Shown piece by piece: positions 8,353 through 16,808 of a stretch of 64,000 bases of DNA; within the stretch, counting starts at the first letter, position 1, and each line of letters begins with the position of its first letter. The DNA lies in NCBI RefSeq assembly GCF_036173065.1, contig NZ_CP108041.1:3165001-3229000 (forward strand), read 5' to 3'. The DNA is from Rhodococcus sp. NBC_00297. GTDB lineage: Bacteria > Actinomycetota > Actinomycetes > Mycobacteriales > Mycobacteriaceae. The notes under the pieces were generated by a model. It was not told where the DNA came from. It did no database searches and saw nothing but the letters and a program-made list of their open reading frames with translations. The position numbers and the translations under genes are program-made.

Positions 8353-9302
8353 GAGTGCACGGCCTCCTTGGTGACCGAGTCGGCTGCGAGGGAGTCGGCG
8401 AGCACGGCGCGGCCGGCTGCGATGATCGCGGTGAGGGCCTCCACGTCCGCGGGGGCGGCGTCGATCAGCGGTGCCCGAACGGGGCCGGCGGCAACACCTT
8501 CGAGGGTGACGCCCGCCTTGATCAGGGAGACGGCGTAGCCGGGTACCGAGTCGCGCAGACGCACGAGTGGGTGGAAGAACTCGCGCAGCAAGGCGTCGGT
8601 GAGCGTGACGTCGTCGTTCTCGAGCGAGGTGTAGAACGCCAGGGCCAGCTCCGGGGCGAAGGCGAACGTGGCCGACGAGTAGAGCGTGACGCCGATGGCG
8701 CGGTAGGCCTGCTGCGAGACCTCGGCCGTGGGCAGTCCGTTGAAGAACTGGAACGCCTTGCCGGTGGGCGCCAGGGAGTCCTCGACCGCGCGTACGATAC
8801 GCGAGACGCGATCCAGATCGCCTGTGCCGTCCTTGAATCCGACGACGGTGGGGAAGTGGGCGACCTCGACGGCGGACGCCTCGTCGTAGCGCGCGTTGCC
8901 GCGGTTGTAGACGATCACCGGCAGGTCGGTGACGGAGGTGACCTCGCGGGTGTACTCGACCAGGCCGGCCTGCGGCATGGTCACCAGGTAGGGCGGGAGC
9001 AGCAGGATGCCGTCGGCACCGTTGTCACGAGCGGATCGGGCGAAGATCTTCGCCTGGGCCACCGAACCACCCGCGCCCGCGTAGACCGGGACGCGGCCGG
9101 CGACGGTACGCACCGCGGTGGCGACGATCTCGCCGAACTCGACGGCCTCGAGAGCGTGGAACTCACCGGTGCCACAGGCGATGAAGACACCGCCGGGGCC
9201 TGCGTCGACACCCTTCGCGATGTGCTCGGCGAGAAGTGCGTGGTCCACCTCGCCGGAGTCGGTGAAGGGGGTGACAGGGAAGAAGAGGACGCCGTCGAGC
9301 AT
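8349..9302 (-). CDS. kdgD: 5-dehydro-4-deoxyglucarate dehydratase
   Basis: A 317-residue DapA-superfamily TIM barrel that decarboxylates and dehydrates 5-dehydro-4-deoxyglucarate to 2,5-dioxopentanoate. The Schiff-base Lys is in VGFKDGTGD and the catalytic Tyr in VIVYNRGNARYD. The N-terminus (GVLFFPVTPF) and the IACGTGEFHAL loop are typical of KdgD. The ATG has AGGAG 5 nt upstream. It sits between the aldehyde dehydrogenase and gudD in one operon. Confidence 0.94.
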   Translation of the reverse strand: MLDGVLFFPVTPFTDSGEVDHALLAEHIAKGVDAGPGGVFIACGTGEFHALEAVEFGEIVATAVRTVAGRVPVYAGAGGSVAQAKIFARSARDNGADGILLLPPYLVTMPQAGLVEYTREVTSVTDLPVIVYNRGNARYDEASAVEVAHFPTVVGFKDGTGDLDRVSRIVRAVEDSLAPTGKAFQFFNGLPTAEVSQQAYRAIGVTLYSSATFAFAPELALAFYTSLENDDVTLTDALLREFFHPLVRLRDSVPGYAVSLIKAGVTLEGVAAGPVRAPLIDAAPADVEALTAIIAAGRAVLADSLAADSVTKEAVHS

Positions 9303-9330
9303 GAGATCTCCTGGTGTACGAGAGGGGGGT

Positions 9331-9390
9331 GGTGCGGGAAGGCCGGAGGCCGGTCGGTGTGGTGCGGGAAGGCCGGAGGCCGGCCGGTGT
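9331..9390. repeat. Two tandem 30-bp units of the dispersed palindromic element
   Basis: Two 30-bp units, 9331-9360 and 9361-9390, differ at a single position (T/C, unit base 24). Each contains the 20-bp core found elsewhere (minus-strand reading, cores at 9335-9354 and 9365-9384). They lie in the 111-bp gap between kdgD and the aldehyde dehydrogenase gene, inside the presumed operon transcript. Three further single copies occur at 23819, 32843 and 35130. Confidence 0.9.
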
Positions 9391-9413
9391 GGTGCGTCAG
9401 GGTGGTAGAGAGT

Positions 9414-11012
9414 TCAGTCGCGGGAGAGTTGGCCGTCGACACGCCGCCAGATGCCGTCGGGGTTGCCGTCGGCGATGGCGCTGGGGAGCAACGCGGCGGG
9501 AACGTCCTGGTACGCGACAGGGCGCAGGAACCGCTCGATGGCGAGCGAGCCGACCGAAGTCGAGCGTGAGTCGGACGTCGCCGGGTAAGGGCCGCCGTGG
9601 ACCATCGCGTGGCCCACCTCGACGCCCGTGGGCCACCCGTCGAAGAGGATGCGTCCGGCCTTCAGCTCGAGGACGCGGAGCAGGCGTCCGGCGTCGGCGT
9701 GATCGGCGGCGTCGGCGTGGATCGTCGCGGTGAGCTGACCTTCGAGAGCGCGGGCCACGGCGGCGACCTGCTCGGCCGAGGTGCAGCGGACGACGAGCGC
9801 GGATGCGCCGAACACTTCGGCCTGCAACACGTCTCGGTCCAGGAACGTCGCGGCGTCGGTGCTGAAGAGTGCCGCGCGGCCGGCGTTGGGTGCGTCGGTG
9901 ACGGTGCCGCGGGCGACCTCGTCTGCGGCGGCGCTCAGCGCGTCGACACCCTTGCCGTAGCTGTCGGCGATGTTCGGCGTCAGCATGGTGGTCGGGGTGC
10001 TGGCCGCGACGGCGTCCGCAGCGGCCGCGACGAAGGCGTCGAGTTCCGGTCCGTCCTGCGCGATGACGAGGCCGGGATTGGTGCAGAACTGTCCGGAGCC
10101 GAGCGTCAGGGAGGCGACGAAGGCTCGGCCCAGATCTGCGGCCCGCGTCTCGAGGGCGTGCGGGAACAGGAACACCGGGTTGATGGAGCTCATCTCGGCG
10201 TACACCGGGATCGGTTCCGGTCGACCGGCTGCGGCGCGTACCAGAGCGGTGCCGCCGGAACGGGATCCAGTGAAGCCGACGGCCTTGACGCGCGGGTCGG
10301 TGACCAGAGCGGTGCCGATGGTGCGGCCGTCGCCGTAGACGAGCGAGAACACTCCTGCCGGCATGCCGGTCGACGCGGCGGCCTCGGTGATCGCGCGGCC
10401 GACGTACTCGGACGTACCCGGGTGGGCGTCGTGGGCCTTGACGATGACGGGGCATCCGGCGGCGAGTGCCGATGCGGTGTCGCCGCCGCCGACGGAGAAG
10501 GCGAGCGGGAAGTTGCTGGCGCCGAACACGACCACCGGTCCGAGTGAGACCGTCCGCTGGCGGATGTCGGCGCGGGGAAGGGGTGCGCGATCCGGCTGTG
10601 CGGGGTCGATGCGGGCACCGTTCCAGCTGCCCTCGCGGAGCACCGAGGCGAACAGGCGGAGCTGTCCGCTGGTGCGGCCGACCTCACCGGTGATCCGACC
10701 GACGGGCAGGCCGGACTCGGCCACCGCGCGCTCGATGAGCGTCTCGCCCAGCGCCTCGATGTTGTCGGCGATGGCGTCGAGGAAGTTGGCGCGCGCCTCG
10801 GACGTGGTGGAGCGGTAGGCGTCGAAGGCCTCGTCCGCCGCCGCGCAGGCCGCGTCGACGTCGGCCATCGTGCCGTGCCGGTAGGCGGGCTCGAGATCCG
10901 CGCCGGTGGACGGATCGATGCCGTGGACGGTCGTGCCGGTGCCGGGGACGGTGGACCCGGCGATGATCAGCTCCCCGGTCAGAGGAGCGGTCGTCGTCAC
11001 CGTTGCAGTCAT
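9414..11012 (-). CDS. 2,5-dioxopentanoate (alpha-ketoglutaric semialdehyde) dehydrogenase
   Basis: A 532-residue NAD(P)-dependent aldehyde dehydrogenase. Recognisable regions are the cofactor-binding [14 protein letters not shown], the [12 protein letters not shown] loop, the catalytic Glu region [14 protein letters not shown] and the catalytic Cys in [12 protein letters not shown]. Length and motif style match the KGSADH group that oxidises 2,5-dioxopentanoate to 2-oxoglutarate, the last step of glucarate degradation. It is the first gene of the operon with kdgD and gudD. Specificity is inferred from context. Confidence 0.9.
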   Translation of the reverse strand: MTATVTTTAPLTGELIIAGSTVPGTGTTVHGIDPSTGADLEPAYRHGTMADVDAACAAADEAFDAYRSTTSEARANFLDAIADNIEALGETLIERAVAESGLPVGRITGEVGRTSGQLRLFASVLREGSWNGARIDPAQPDRAPLPRADIRQRTVSLGPVVVFGASNFPLAFSVGGGDTASALAAGCPVIVKAHDAHPGTSEYVGRAITEAAASTGMPAGVFSLVYGDGRTIGTALVTDPRVKAVGFTGSRSGGTALVRAAAGRPEPIPVYAEMSSINPVFLFPHALETRAADLGRAFVASLTLGSGQFCTNPGLVIAQDGPELDAFVAAAADAVAASTPTTMLTPNIADSYGKGVDALSAAADEVARGTVTDAPNAGRAALFSTDAATFLDRDVLQAEVFGASALVVRCTSAEQVAAVARALEGQLTATIHADAADHADAGRLLRVLELKAGRILFDGWPTGVEVGHAMVHGGPYPATSDSRSTSVGSLAIERFLRPVAYQDVPAALLPSAIADGNPDGIWRRVDGQLSRD

Positions 11013-11091
11013 CAGTGCATCAGCCCTTCTCGCAGTGCGTGGTTGTACAGACGACGCTAAGGCGCGGTGTCATACAAGTCCAAGTCAAAAT

Positions 11092-11110
11092 TGCACTGCA
11101 GCGATGCACT
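11092..11110. promoter_or_regulatory. Candidate operator upstream of the glucarate operon
   Basis: TGCACT occurs twice (11092-11097 and 11105-11110), giving TGCA-N9-TGCA, in the 184-bp gap upstream of the aldehyde dehydrogenase gene. A LysR-type regulator encoded at the operon's end would need such a site. The spacing is only loosely like a LysR box, so this is a weak call. On the minus strand TTGACT and TATGAC hexamers lie between this site and the gene, but their spacing does not make a clear promoter. Confidence 0.25.
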
Positions 11111-11196
11111 GTCGGTATCGACAGGGGTGACGCCTCGGTTCCCGCGGGCGTTGTGTGTTCCCGTGGTGGTTGCAGCGGCCGCGGGAACACGGAACG

Positions 11197-11994
11197 TCAG
11201 CGGGAGCGCACTCGCACGGCGACCGTGCCCACGAGAACGACGACTGCCGCCGTCGCGGCAGTCCACCCGACGATGGTGTTCAGGACCTCGCCGGACAGGC
11301 GCCCCTGCGCGACCCACCCGAGTCCCCACGCGAGAGACAGTGCGGGCGCGATCCGTCCGGCGGAGGCGGTGGCCAGGAACAGTCCGACGAGCGCCGCGAC
11401 GACGAGCACGAGGACGGCCCACAGGGTGGCCGCCGACTCGACGCCCGTCGACGCGAGCCATGCGCTGACATTCGCGACTGTCGCGATCGCCACCCACCCG
11501 AGGTAGAGGCCCATCGTCCCGTCGGTGATCAGCGTGTCGACGGCGGTGGTCCGCGGAGCCGCGATCAGCCGCGCGAGCACGAACGCCAGGCTCGCGAGCA
11601 GCGCGACGATCACGACGACGCTCAGCAGTACCTGCCCGAACTGCACCACGGTGATCCACGCGGCATTGAGCAGCATCGTCACGGCGATGGGTACGCGGAG
11701 TGCTCGTTGCCGCTCGGACCGGCGCTGGGCGGGCAGAGCCTGCCACACCGCGTAGGCGATCAGTCCGAGGTAGATGACCGACCAGATGGAGAATGCGGGC
11801 CCCGCCGGTGCGACCAGGGTGGCGGTCGCGCTGAGGGCGCCGTCGGCTGCTTCGGCGATCGGTGTGCCGACCACGGCGCCCGAGCCCAGGAATCCACCGA
11901 CGACGGCGATGATCGCGCTGACGACGACCAGGAGAACCTGGCCCGACGATGCGGGCTCGGTGCGCTGCCGAGGTGTGGCCGTGTCATGGGTCAT
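11197..11994 (-). CDS. TspO/MBR-family-like membrane protein
   Basis: A 265-residue polytopic membrane protein with about seven hydrophobic segments. GPAFSIWSVIYLGLIAYAVWQ resembles the conserved GxxxxxWxxLY region of TspO/MBR (tryptophan-rich sensory) proteins, and NAAWI and LGWVAIATVANVSAW match the later tryptophan-bearing helices. It is about 100 residues longer than classical TspO, so it belongs to the extended actinobacterial branch. TspO proteins bind porphyrins and related ligands. The ATG has GGA 6-8 nt upstream. It is divergent from the exported-protein cluster and has no obvious operon partner. Confidence 0.72.
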   Translation of the reverse strand: MTHDTATPRQRTEPASSGQVLLVVVSAIIAVVGGFLGSGAVVGTPIAEAADGALSATATLVAPAGPAFSIWSVIYLGLIAYAVWQALPAQRRSERQRALRVPIAVTMLLNAAWITVVQFGQVLLSVVVIVALLASLAFVLARLIAAPRTTAVDTLITDGTMGLYLGWVAIATVANVSAWLASTGVESAATLWAVLVLVVAALVGLFLATASAGRIAPALSLAWGLGWVAQGRLSGEVLNTIVGWTAATAAVVVLVGTVAVRVRSR

Positions 11995-12356
11995 GGGAGT
12001 CCTTCGAGCGAGTGGATGGTGGCCGTGGAGTGCCCGAAACCGCGATCCGAGAAACAGGGTGAAAGATTTGTGTGACCCACCATTCCAGTATCGGCATCAG
12101 GGATTGGCCGATATTGCCCACTGGAACCGCTCTTATACAATGGCGCAGTAATGGCTAATAATGGCTGGCTGGGGCCATTTCGCCGGGCCGCGCATGGTGT
12201 AACTCCCCGGTGGCGAACGGTTTTGAGATACGTCCCAAAGAGCTTCCCGGATCCCCCATCCGCTTTGGGACATGTAACGAATGGGTAATCAGCTAGCGAA
12301 GCAATGGTTGAACCGCGCCGACCTCCGGCGTGGAGGACACGACGGAAGTGAACCCC
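11995..12356. other. 362-bp non-coding region upstream of the exported-protein cluster
   Basis: No gene is seen. The region is clearly richer in A+T than its flanks around 12060-12180 and contains a TATACAAT stretch (12134-12141) that could be a -10 element. A distinct inverted repeat, listed separately, lies nearer the first gene. It probably carries the divergent promoters for the TspO-like gene and the exported-protein cluster. Confidence 0.5.
12232..12271. promoter_or_regulatory. Inverted repeat GTCCCAAAG-N22-CTTTGGGAC
   Basis: Two perfect 9-bp inverted arms (12232-12240 and 12263-12271) are separated by 22 bp, about two helical turns. The near match extends outward (ATAC versus ATGT). 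It ends 85 bp before the first gene of the SipW-type cluster. The shape fits a dimer-pair operator or a leader hairpin. No regulator gene is linked. Confidence 0.5.
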
Positions 12357-12914
12357 ATGAACAAGACCACGAAGGGTGCCCTCGCTGCGGGTGCCGCCGG
12401 TATCCTCCTGCTCGGTGGCGCGGGAAGCTACGCGCTGTGGAGTGACGCCGAGACCGTCCAGGGCGGCACCATCACGGCGGGCAACCTGGACATCTCGCCG
12501 GTCGCCGCAGGTGTGTGGACCGACGTCTCGCCGGGACCGGTCAAGACGCCGGGCCCCCTCGACATCACCACGTTCCGGATGGTTCCGGGCGACGTCCTCC
12601 AGTACAAGGCGCAGTACCGAGTACTCGCGGACGGCGAGAATCTTCGTGCGACGATCGCCGCGGATGCTCAGAGCATCCAGCGCACTGGCGAACTGACCCC
12701 GACGAACACCCCGGTGTCGTTGGTCAGCACGTACAACGGCACCCCCCTCGCCAACAACCAGATCACGGAGGCGGACAACAACCGCCTCGTCGATGTCACG
12801 GTGACCGTCACGTTCGTCGAGACGACGCCGAACCAGGTGGGAACCGAGGACTCGGTGAACCTGTCCGCCTTTCGGATCAACCTGCAGCAGGCCGCCCGCA
12901 CGACTGCTCCCTGA
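12357..12914 (+). CDS. Exported protein with SipW-type (alternate) signal peptide, TasA/camelysin-like
   Basis: A 185-residue secreted protein. The signal region GALAAGAAGILLLGGAGSYALWSDAE has the hydrophobic core followed by ALWSD, the hallmark of signal peptides cut by SipW-type peptidases. The mature part is about 155 residues, rich in Thr, Val and Asn, consistent with the all-beta fold of TasA/camelysin relatives. I use the ATG; a GTG nine codons upstream has no ribosome-binding site. It opens a five-gene cluster with two signal peptidases. Relatives include the Bacillus fibre protein TasA, so a surface fibre role is possible but unproven. Confidence 0.8.
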   Translation: MNKTTKGALAAGAAGILLLGGAGSYALWSDAETVQGGTITAGNLDISPVAAGVWTDVSPGPVKTPGPLDITTFRMVPGDVLQYKAQYRVLADGENLRATIAADAQSIQRTGELTPTNTPVSLVSTYNGTPLANNQITEADNNRLVDVTVTVTFVETTPNQVGTEDSVNLSAFRINLQQAARTTAP

Positions 12915-12963
12915 CGCGCCGATCTGCCTGATTCCGAACACCCATCCAGCGAGGTGAACTGAC

Positions 12964-13524
12964 GTGCCGCGGAAAATGTGGCTCGGGGCGGCGGTCGTGG
13001 GGGCCGCCGCCCTGGTGTTCGGCTCGGTGCAGAGCACCGGGGCGCTCTGGCGTGACGACGTGACGGTGGCCGGTGCGACCGTTCGGACCGGAACGTTGTC
13101 ACTGGCCGCCGGATCGCCGTCCGGGTCGGACTACGTGTTCAGCGAACTGACCAAGAACCCGGTGGCTCTGAACGAGGCGGTGCAGGCGCCGCTGGTGATC
13201 ACCAACACCGGTGACACCCCGCTACGCTTCCGGTTGTCCGCTGCGGGCCCGGCCGTCTCCACGGCGAACGCCGCCGCGACGGTGTCCCTCGCCGGTGCGG
13301 TGCTGTCGTCTGGCGCCACGTGCTCCGCGACCACTCCGATGGGGACGGCCTTCGGAACCTTCACGACGTCCGCTCCGACCACCGCGGTTGCCCCGTTGTG
13401 GCAGAGCCTTGCCAAGGGTGCGAGTCAGACCTGGTGTATCAGAACGACTCTCACTCAGGTCACGTCGACCAGCGCGGTGGCCTACACCCACCGCTTCGCC
13501 TTCGCAGTGGAGCAGACACGATGA
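12964..13524 (+). CDS. Second exported protein with SipW-type signal peptide
   Basis: A 186-residue secreted protein. The N-terminus, MWLGAAVVGAAALVFGSVQSTGALWRDD, again ends in the ALW(S/R)D motif. The mature region contains a beta-sandwich-like LVITNTGDTPLRFRLSAAGP segment, as in other members. Two Cys residues (in GATCSATTP and TWCIRTT) could form a disulfide outside the cell. The GTG start has GAGGTGA 6 nt upstream. Its stop overlaps the ATG of the signal peptidase gene. It is probably a substrate of that peptidase. Confidence 0.78.
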   Translation: MPRKMWLGAAVVGAAALVFGSVQSTGALWRDDVTVAGATVRTGTLSLAAGSPSGSDYVFSELTKNPVALNEAVQAPLVITNTGDTPLRFRLSAAGPAVSTANAAATVSLAGAVLSSGATCSATTPMGTAFGTFTTSAPTTAVAPLWQSLAKGASQTWCIRTTLTQVTSTSAVAYTHRFAFAVEQTR

Positions 13525-14081
13525 CGACACACGAGGACGCGACCGAACGCCGCACCGGTCCGTTGTGGTGGATCGGCACCGTTCTGTCCTGGGTGCTGCT
13601 GATCGGCGTGGTGGGTGTGCTTCTGGCCGCCGTGGTCGTGCCGAAGGTTGCCGGGGCGCAGCCGTATACGATCCTGACCCAGTCGATGGAACCCACGTAC
13701 CCTCCGGGCACCCTCGTCGTCGTCAAGCCCAGCGAGCAACTGAGCGTCGGATCATCGATCACGTACCAGATCCGCTCGGGCGAGCCCGACGTCGTGACAC
13801 ACCGCATCATCGCGACCGGTCTGGACAAGGACGGCGCTCGGGTCTACACCACTCAGGGCGATAACAATCCGCAGCCCGACCCGGATGTCGTGCAGCCGGG
13901 CCAGATTCGCGGCGCAGTCTGGTATGCCATCCCGTACCTCGGCTACGTCAACAACTGGCTCACCGGTCAGACGCGCACCCTCGTCGTGGGTGCCGGCGCT
14001 GCACTGCTGTTCCTCTACGCCGCAGCACAGTTCGTCTCGGCAGCGCGGGACCGACGACGTACGGGTAGGCACGCGTCGTGA
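13521..14081 (+). CDS. Signal peptidase I, SipW/S26B type
   Basis: A 186-residue membrane peptidase. A first membrane helix (about residues 15-45) is followed by the catalytic Ser in LTQSMEP (Ser55), His in VVTHRI (His94) and Asp in TQGDNN (Asp114). Ser/His/Asp in place of Ser/Lys marks the ER/archaeal/SipW branch rather than the general LepB. A second helix lies near the C-terminus (about 150-175). The ATG overlaps the stop of the upstream exported protein and its stop overlaps the GTG of the next, so it is coupled to both. It probably processes the exported proteins of this cluster. Confidence 0.88.
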   Translation: MTTHEDATERRTGPLWWIGTVLSWVLLIGVVGVLLAAVVVPKVAGAQPYTILTQSMEPTYPPGTLVVVKPSEQLSVGSSITYQIRSGEPDVVTHRIIATGLDKDGARVYTTQGDNNPQPDPDVVQPGQIRGAVWYAIPYLGYVNNWLTGQTRTLVVGAGAALLFLYAAAQFVSAARDRRRTGRHAS

Positions 14082-14638
14082 CGTTCTCGGTGAGCACCCC
14101 CACCAGCGTTCGTCTTCGAGCGATCCTGGCGTCCGGCCTGGTGTTCGGCCTCGGCACCGTCGGGACCCTCGCCGCGTGGTCGACGTCCTCGACGACGACG
14201 TCCGGCCAGTTCCTCACCGGGTCGGTCGACATCACCGTCAACGGAACAGAGGGCGCACCTACGCCCGCCACGATCACCCTGCCCGCGGGAAACATCCTGC
14301 CCGGCAGGTCGACTGCGGCGCTCGTGAACGTCCGGAACGCGGGTAATATCGCCTTCACCTACACCCCCACCGCGGTGACGTCGACCGGTGGCCTCGGTAC
14401 CAGCCTGACCACCACGGTGAGAGCGGGCACAGGTGTCGCCGTTAGTTCTGTCACGACCGGTCTCACGTGCACTGGGGGTACGACGCCCGTCCTGACCACG
14501 TCACGCCCGCTGGCTGTCGGCGCGACCGAGTCGCTGTGTGTCCAGTTCGATCTGTCGATCAACGCAGCCAACACCCTGCAGGGTGTCAACAACACCGTGA
14601 CGTTCACCTTCGCTGCGACGGGGGTGGGAAGTGCCTGA
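14078..14638 (+). CDS. Third exported protein with SipW-type signal peptide
   Basis: A 186-residue secreted protein. The N-terminal RAILASGLVFGLGTVGTLAAWSTSS has the hydrophobic core and LAAW(S/T) ending of this signal class, although the Asp of the other two is replaced by Ser/Thr. The mature part is very rich in Thr and Val, with a VNVRNAGNIAFTYT beta segment and two Cys (LTCTGGT, ESLCVQF). The GTG start is embedded in the stop of the signal peptidase gene. The next gene starts inside its last codons. Confidence 0.76.
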   Translation: MTFSVSTPTSVRLRAILASGLVFGLGTVGTLAAWSTSSTTTSGQFLTGSVDITVNGTEGAPTPATITLPAGNILPGRSTAALVNVRNAGNIAFTYTPTAVTSTGGLGTSLTTTVRAGTGVAVSSVTTGLTCTGGTTPVLTTSRPLAVGATESLCVQFDLSINAANTLQGVNNTVTFTFAATGVGSA

Positions 14639-16160
14639 CCAGTTCGAAACATCCGATCGGCGGCGCCGGGTCGCCGACCGCGCACTCACCGCCGCCGCCG
14701 TGCTCGGCGCCCTCTGCATCGTGTTCGCGGTCTGCGCCTCCGTGTTCTCGTTGACACCCTTGGTCTTCCGATCGGGCTCGATGGAACCGTCGATTCCCAC
14801 CGGATCGCTGGCGCTCGCGCGGGAGACTCCCGCGGTGGAGGTTCAGGTCGGAGATGTGGTCAGCGTTCTGCGATCCGACGGGTCGCGCATCACTCACCGC
14901 GTGGACCGCGTCGACTTCGCCGAGGGGGAGACCGCCGTCCTGATCCTGAAGGGTGACGCCAACTCCACACCGGACGCCGATCCGTACATCCTGTCTTCCG
15001 TCGACCGGGTCGTCGCGCACGTGCCGTACGCGGGCTACGCAGCGTCCTGGTTGTCCACACCGTTCGCGTGGGTCGTCGGCGGTCTCGCCGCGGCGGCTCT
15101 GCTGTACGTCGTTGTACGGCCGACAAGTCTCCGCAGGGAATCGCCCGTCCCGCCTGGTCGTCATCGGGTGCATTCCGGGGTCGCGGCAGCACTGGTGGCG
15201 GTCGTGGTGGTCCCCGGATTCGCGGCGACGCAGGGTACCGAGGCAGCCCTGAACGACACAGCGCAGGCGCGGGCCGTTCCGACGGCCGCGACGATGGTCC
15301 GGCCGGCAAGCTTCACCTGCACCACGACGGGAACGGGAAGCAACAGGGTCGCCAACCTCAGTTGGCCGGCCGGCGATCCGCTGTACGGCTATCGGGTCGT
15401 CTTCACACCCACCGGGCTCCTCGGTGGTACCACTCAGACCGTCGATGTGCCGCCGGGAGCGCCGACGACGGCAGTGCCGCCGGGTACCGGATTCGTCATC
15501 CAGAACTACCGTGTGACGCTCGTGTCGAGGGTGGGCAACTTCGTCTCGACGCCCGCTCTGACACGCGACATCTCGATCGTCGGGCTGGGGTCCAACGTCA
15601 CGTCCAGTTGCGACACAGTCGGCACCACGACGGGTCCCGCGGCTGCTCCGCTCGCCGCCGCTCGGGTCGCTCCGTCCACCACAGCAACGGCACCATCGAC
15701 GACGCCTGCACCCGGCACCACGACTCCGGTTCCCGCATCCACGACAACCGCGCCCCCGGTCACCTCGACCACCACCACGACCGTCGCCCCGGCTCCGACC
15801 ACCACACCTTTTGTGACGACGACGGCAGCCCCGCCGCCGCCCCCGCCGACGAGCACCACCCCACCGCCCCCACCGGCGAGCGCGTTCGTGGCCGACGGAG
15901 GCTCGGCGACGAGCGGCGCGACCACCGCGTCGGTCGCGGGGAACACCCTGACGCTGACCGGACCGGACGGCACGTCGCTGTACTCCCGCACCCTCACGCC
16001 GAGTGCGCGGTACGGCTCGGGCGTCGTCTTCTCGACCACGGGTGACCTGTACGTCCTGGCAGATTCCGGGGTGTCGCGCATCGTCGTGGCGAACGGTGTC
16101 GCCACCGAGAGTGCCGCGTCGACGGCCGAACTCCCGGCTGACATCGGCGCCCTTCTCTGA
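14631..16160 (+). CDS. Signal peptidase I (SipW type) fused to a large secreted Thr/Pro-rich region
   Basis: A 509-residue protein. Residues 1-160 form a second SipW-type peptidase: first helix about 20-42, Ser50 in RSGSMEP, His89 in RITHRV, Asp109 in LKGDAN and a second helix near 140-160. Another hydrophobic segment (about 180-200) precedes a secreted part with a beta-domain-like stretch (LSWPAGDPLYGYRVVFTP), a long Thr/Pro linker (about 350-420) and a C-terminal domain of about 85 residues. Such a tail is unusual for a peptidase; it could anchor to the wall or present substrates. The GTG start overlaps the preceding gene by 8 nt. Confidence 0.8.
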   Translation: MPDQFETSDRRRRVADRALTAAAVLGALCIVFAVCASVFSLTPLVFRSGSMEPSIPTGSLALARETPAVEVQVGDVVSVLRSDGSRITHRVDRVDFAEGETAVLILKGDANSTPDADPYILSSVDRVVAHVPYAGYAASWLSTPFAWVVGGLAAAALLYVVVRPTSLRRESPVPPGRHRVHSGVAAALVAVVVVPGFAATQGTEAALNDTAQARAVPTAATMVRPASFTCTTTGTGSNRVANLSWPAGDPLYGYRVVFTPTGLLGGTTQTVDVPPGAPTTAVPPGTGFVIQNYRVTLVSRVGNFVSTPALTRDISIVGLGSNVTSSCDTVGTTTGPAAAPLAAARVAPSTTATAPSTTPAPGTTTPVPASTTTAPPVTSTTTTTVAPAPTTTPFVTTTAAPPPPPPTSTTPPPPPASAFVADGGSATSGATTASVAGNTLTLTGPDGTSLYSRTLTPSARYGSGVVFSTTGDLYVLADSGVSRIVVANGVATESAASTAELPADIGALL

Positions 16161-16178
16161 CCTCTCGCGAGAGAGGTC
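16159..16178 (+). terminator. Hairpin ending the exported-protein cluster
   Basis: GACCTCTC-GCGA-GAGAGGTC forms a perfect 8-bp stem with a 4-nt loop, beginning within the stop codon of the peptidase fusion gene. There is no T-run after it, so it would be a T-less actinobacterial terminator. Confidence 0.5.
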
Positions 16179-16239
16179 CGGCGTTTCCGTGTCCGGGGGC
16201 GCGGGCACACTGGGGCCACCGACACGAAGGAGATCACCG

Positions 16240-16746
16240 GTGGACCACAGAGGCGTGCTCATCGACGCGTACGACCGCATCAAGGAGACCGTGCACACGA
16301 CGCTCGACGGCCTGGATCGGGAGGCGCTGACCTACCGCATCGATCCGGAGGCCAACACCATCGCCTGGCTGGTGTGGCATCTCGCGCGGGTGCAGGACGA
16401 TCACGTCGCGGGGGTGGCGGGCAGCGAGCAGGTCTACACAGCGGACGGATGGAACGCCCGCTTCGCGCTTCCGTTCGACGACGACGCCATCGGGTACGGG
16501 CAGTCGACGGAGGACGTGGGCAAGGTCGACGTCGACGCTGAGCTCCTCGCCGGGTACGTCGATGCCGTTCATGCGCGCACCGTCGAGTACCTCGACACCC
16601 TCACGGCAGAAGACCTCGACCGGGTGATCGACGAGAATTGGGATCCGCCGGTCACTCTGGCCGTCCGCCTCGTCAGTGTCGTGTCTGACGATCTACAGCA
16701 CATCGGCCAGGCGGCCTTCATCCGTGGAGTCGTCGAGCGGCGGTGA
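16240..16746 (+). CDS. DinB-like / mycothiol-dependent maleylpyruvate isomerase-fold protein
   Basis: A 168-residue protein of the DinB/DUF664 four-helix bundle. Metal-ligand-like histidines appear in LVWHLARVQDDHV and in VSDDLQHIGQAAF, at the usual N- and C-terminal positions. Members use a metal and often a low-molecular-weight thiol such as mycothiol; the substrate here is unknown. The GTG start has AAGGAGA 7 nt upstream, and a longer reading frame into the preceding gene has no such site. Confidence 0.78.
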   Translation: MDHRGVLIDAYDRIKETVHTTLDGLDREALTYRIDPEANTIAWLVWHLARVQDDHVAGVAGSEQVYTADGWNARFALPFDDDAIGYGQSTEDVGKVDVDAELLAGYVDAVHARTVEYLDTLTAEDLDRVIDENWDPPVTLAVRLVSVVSDDLQHIGQAAFIRGVVERR

Positions 16747-16808
16747 GAGAGCCCCGTGTCGGACGGCCGTGACATCGTTACGGCACTCAGCACGAGAGGA
16801 CCCGAACG

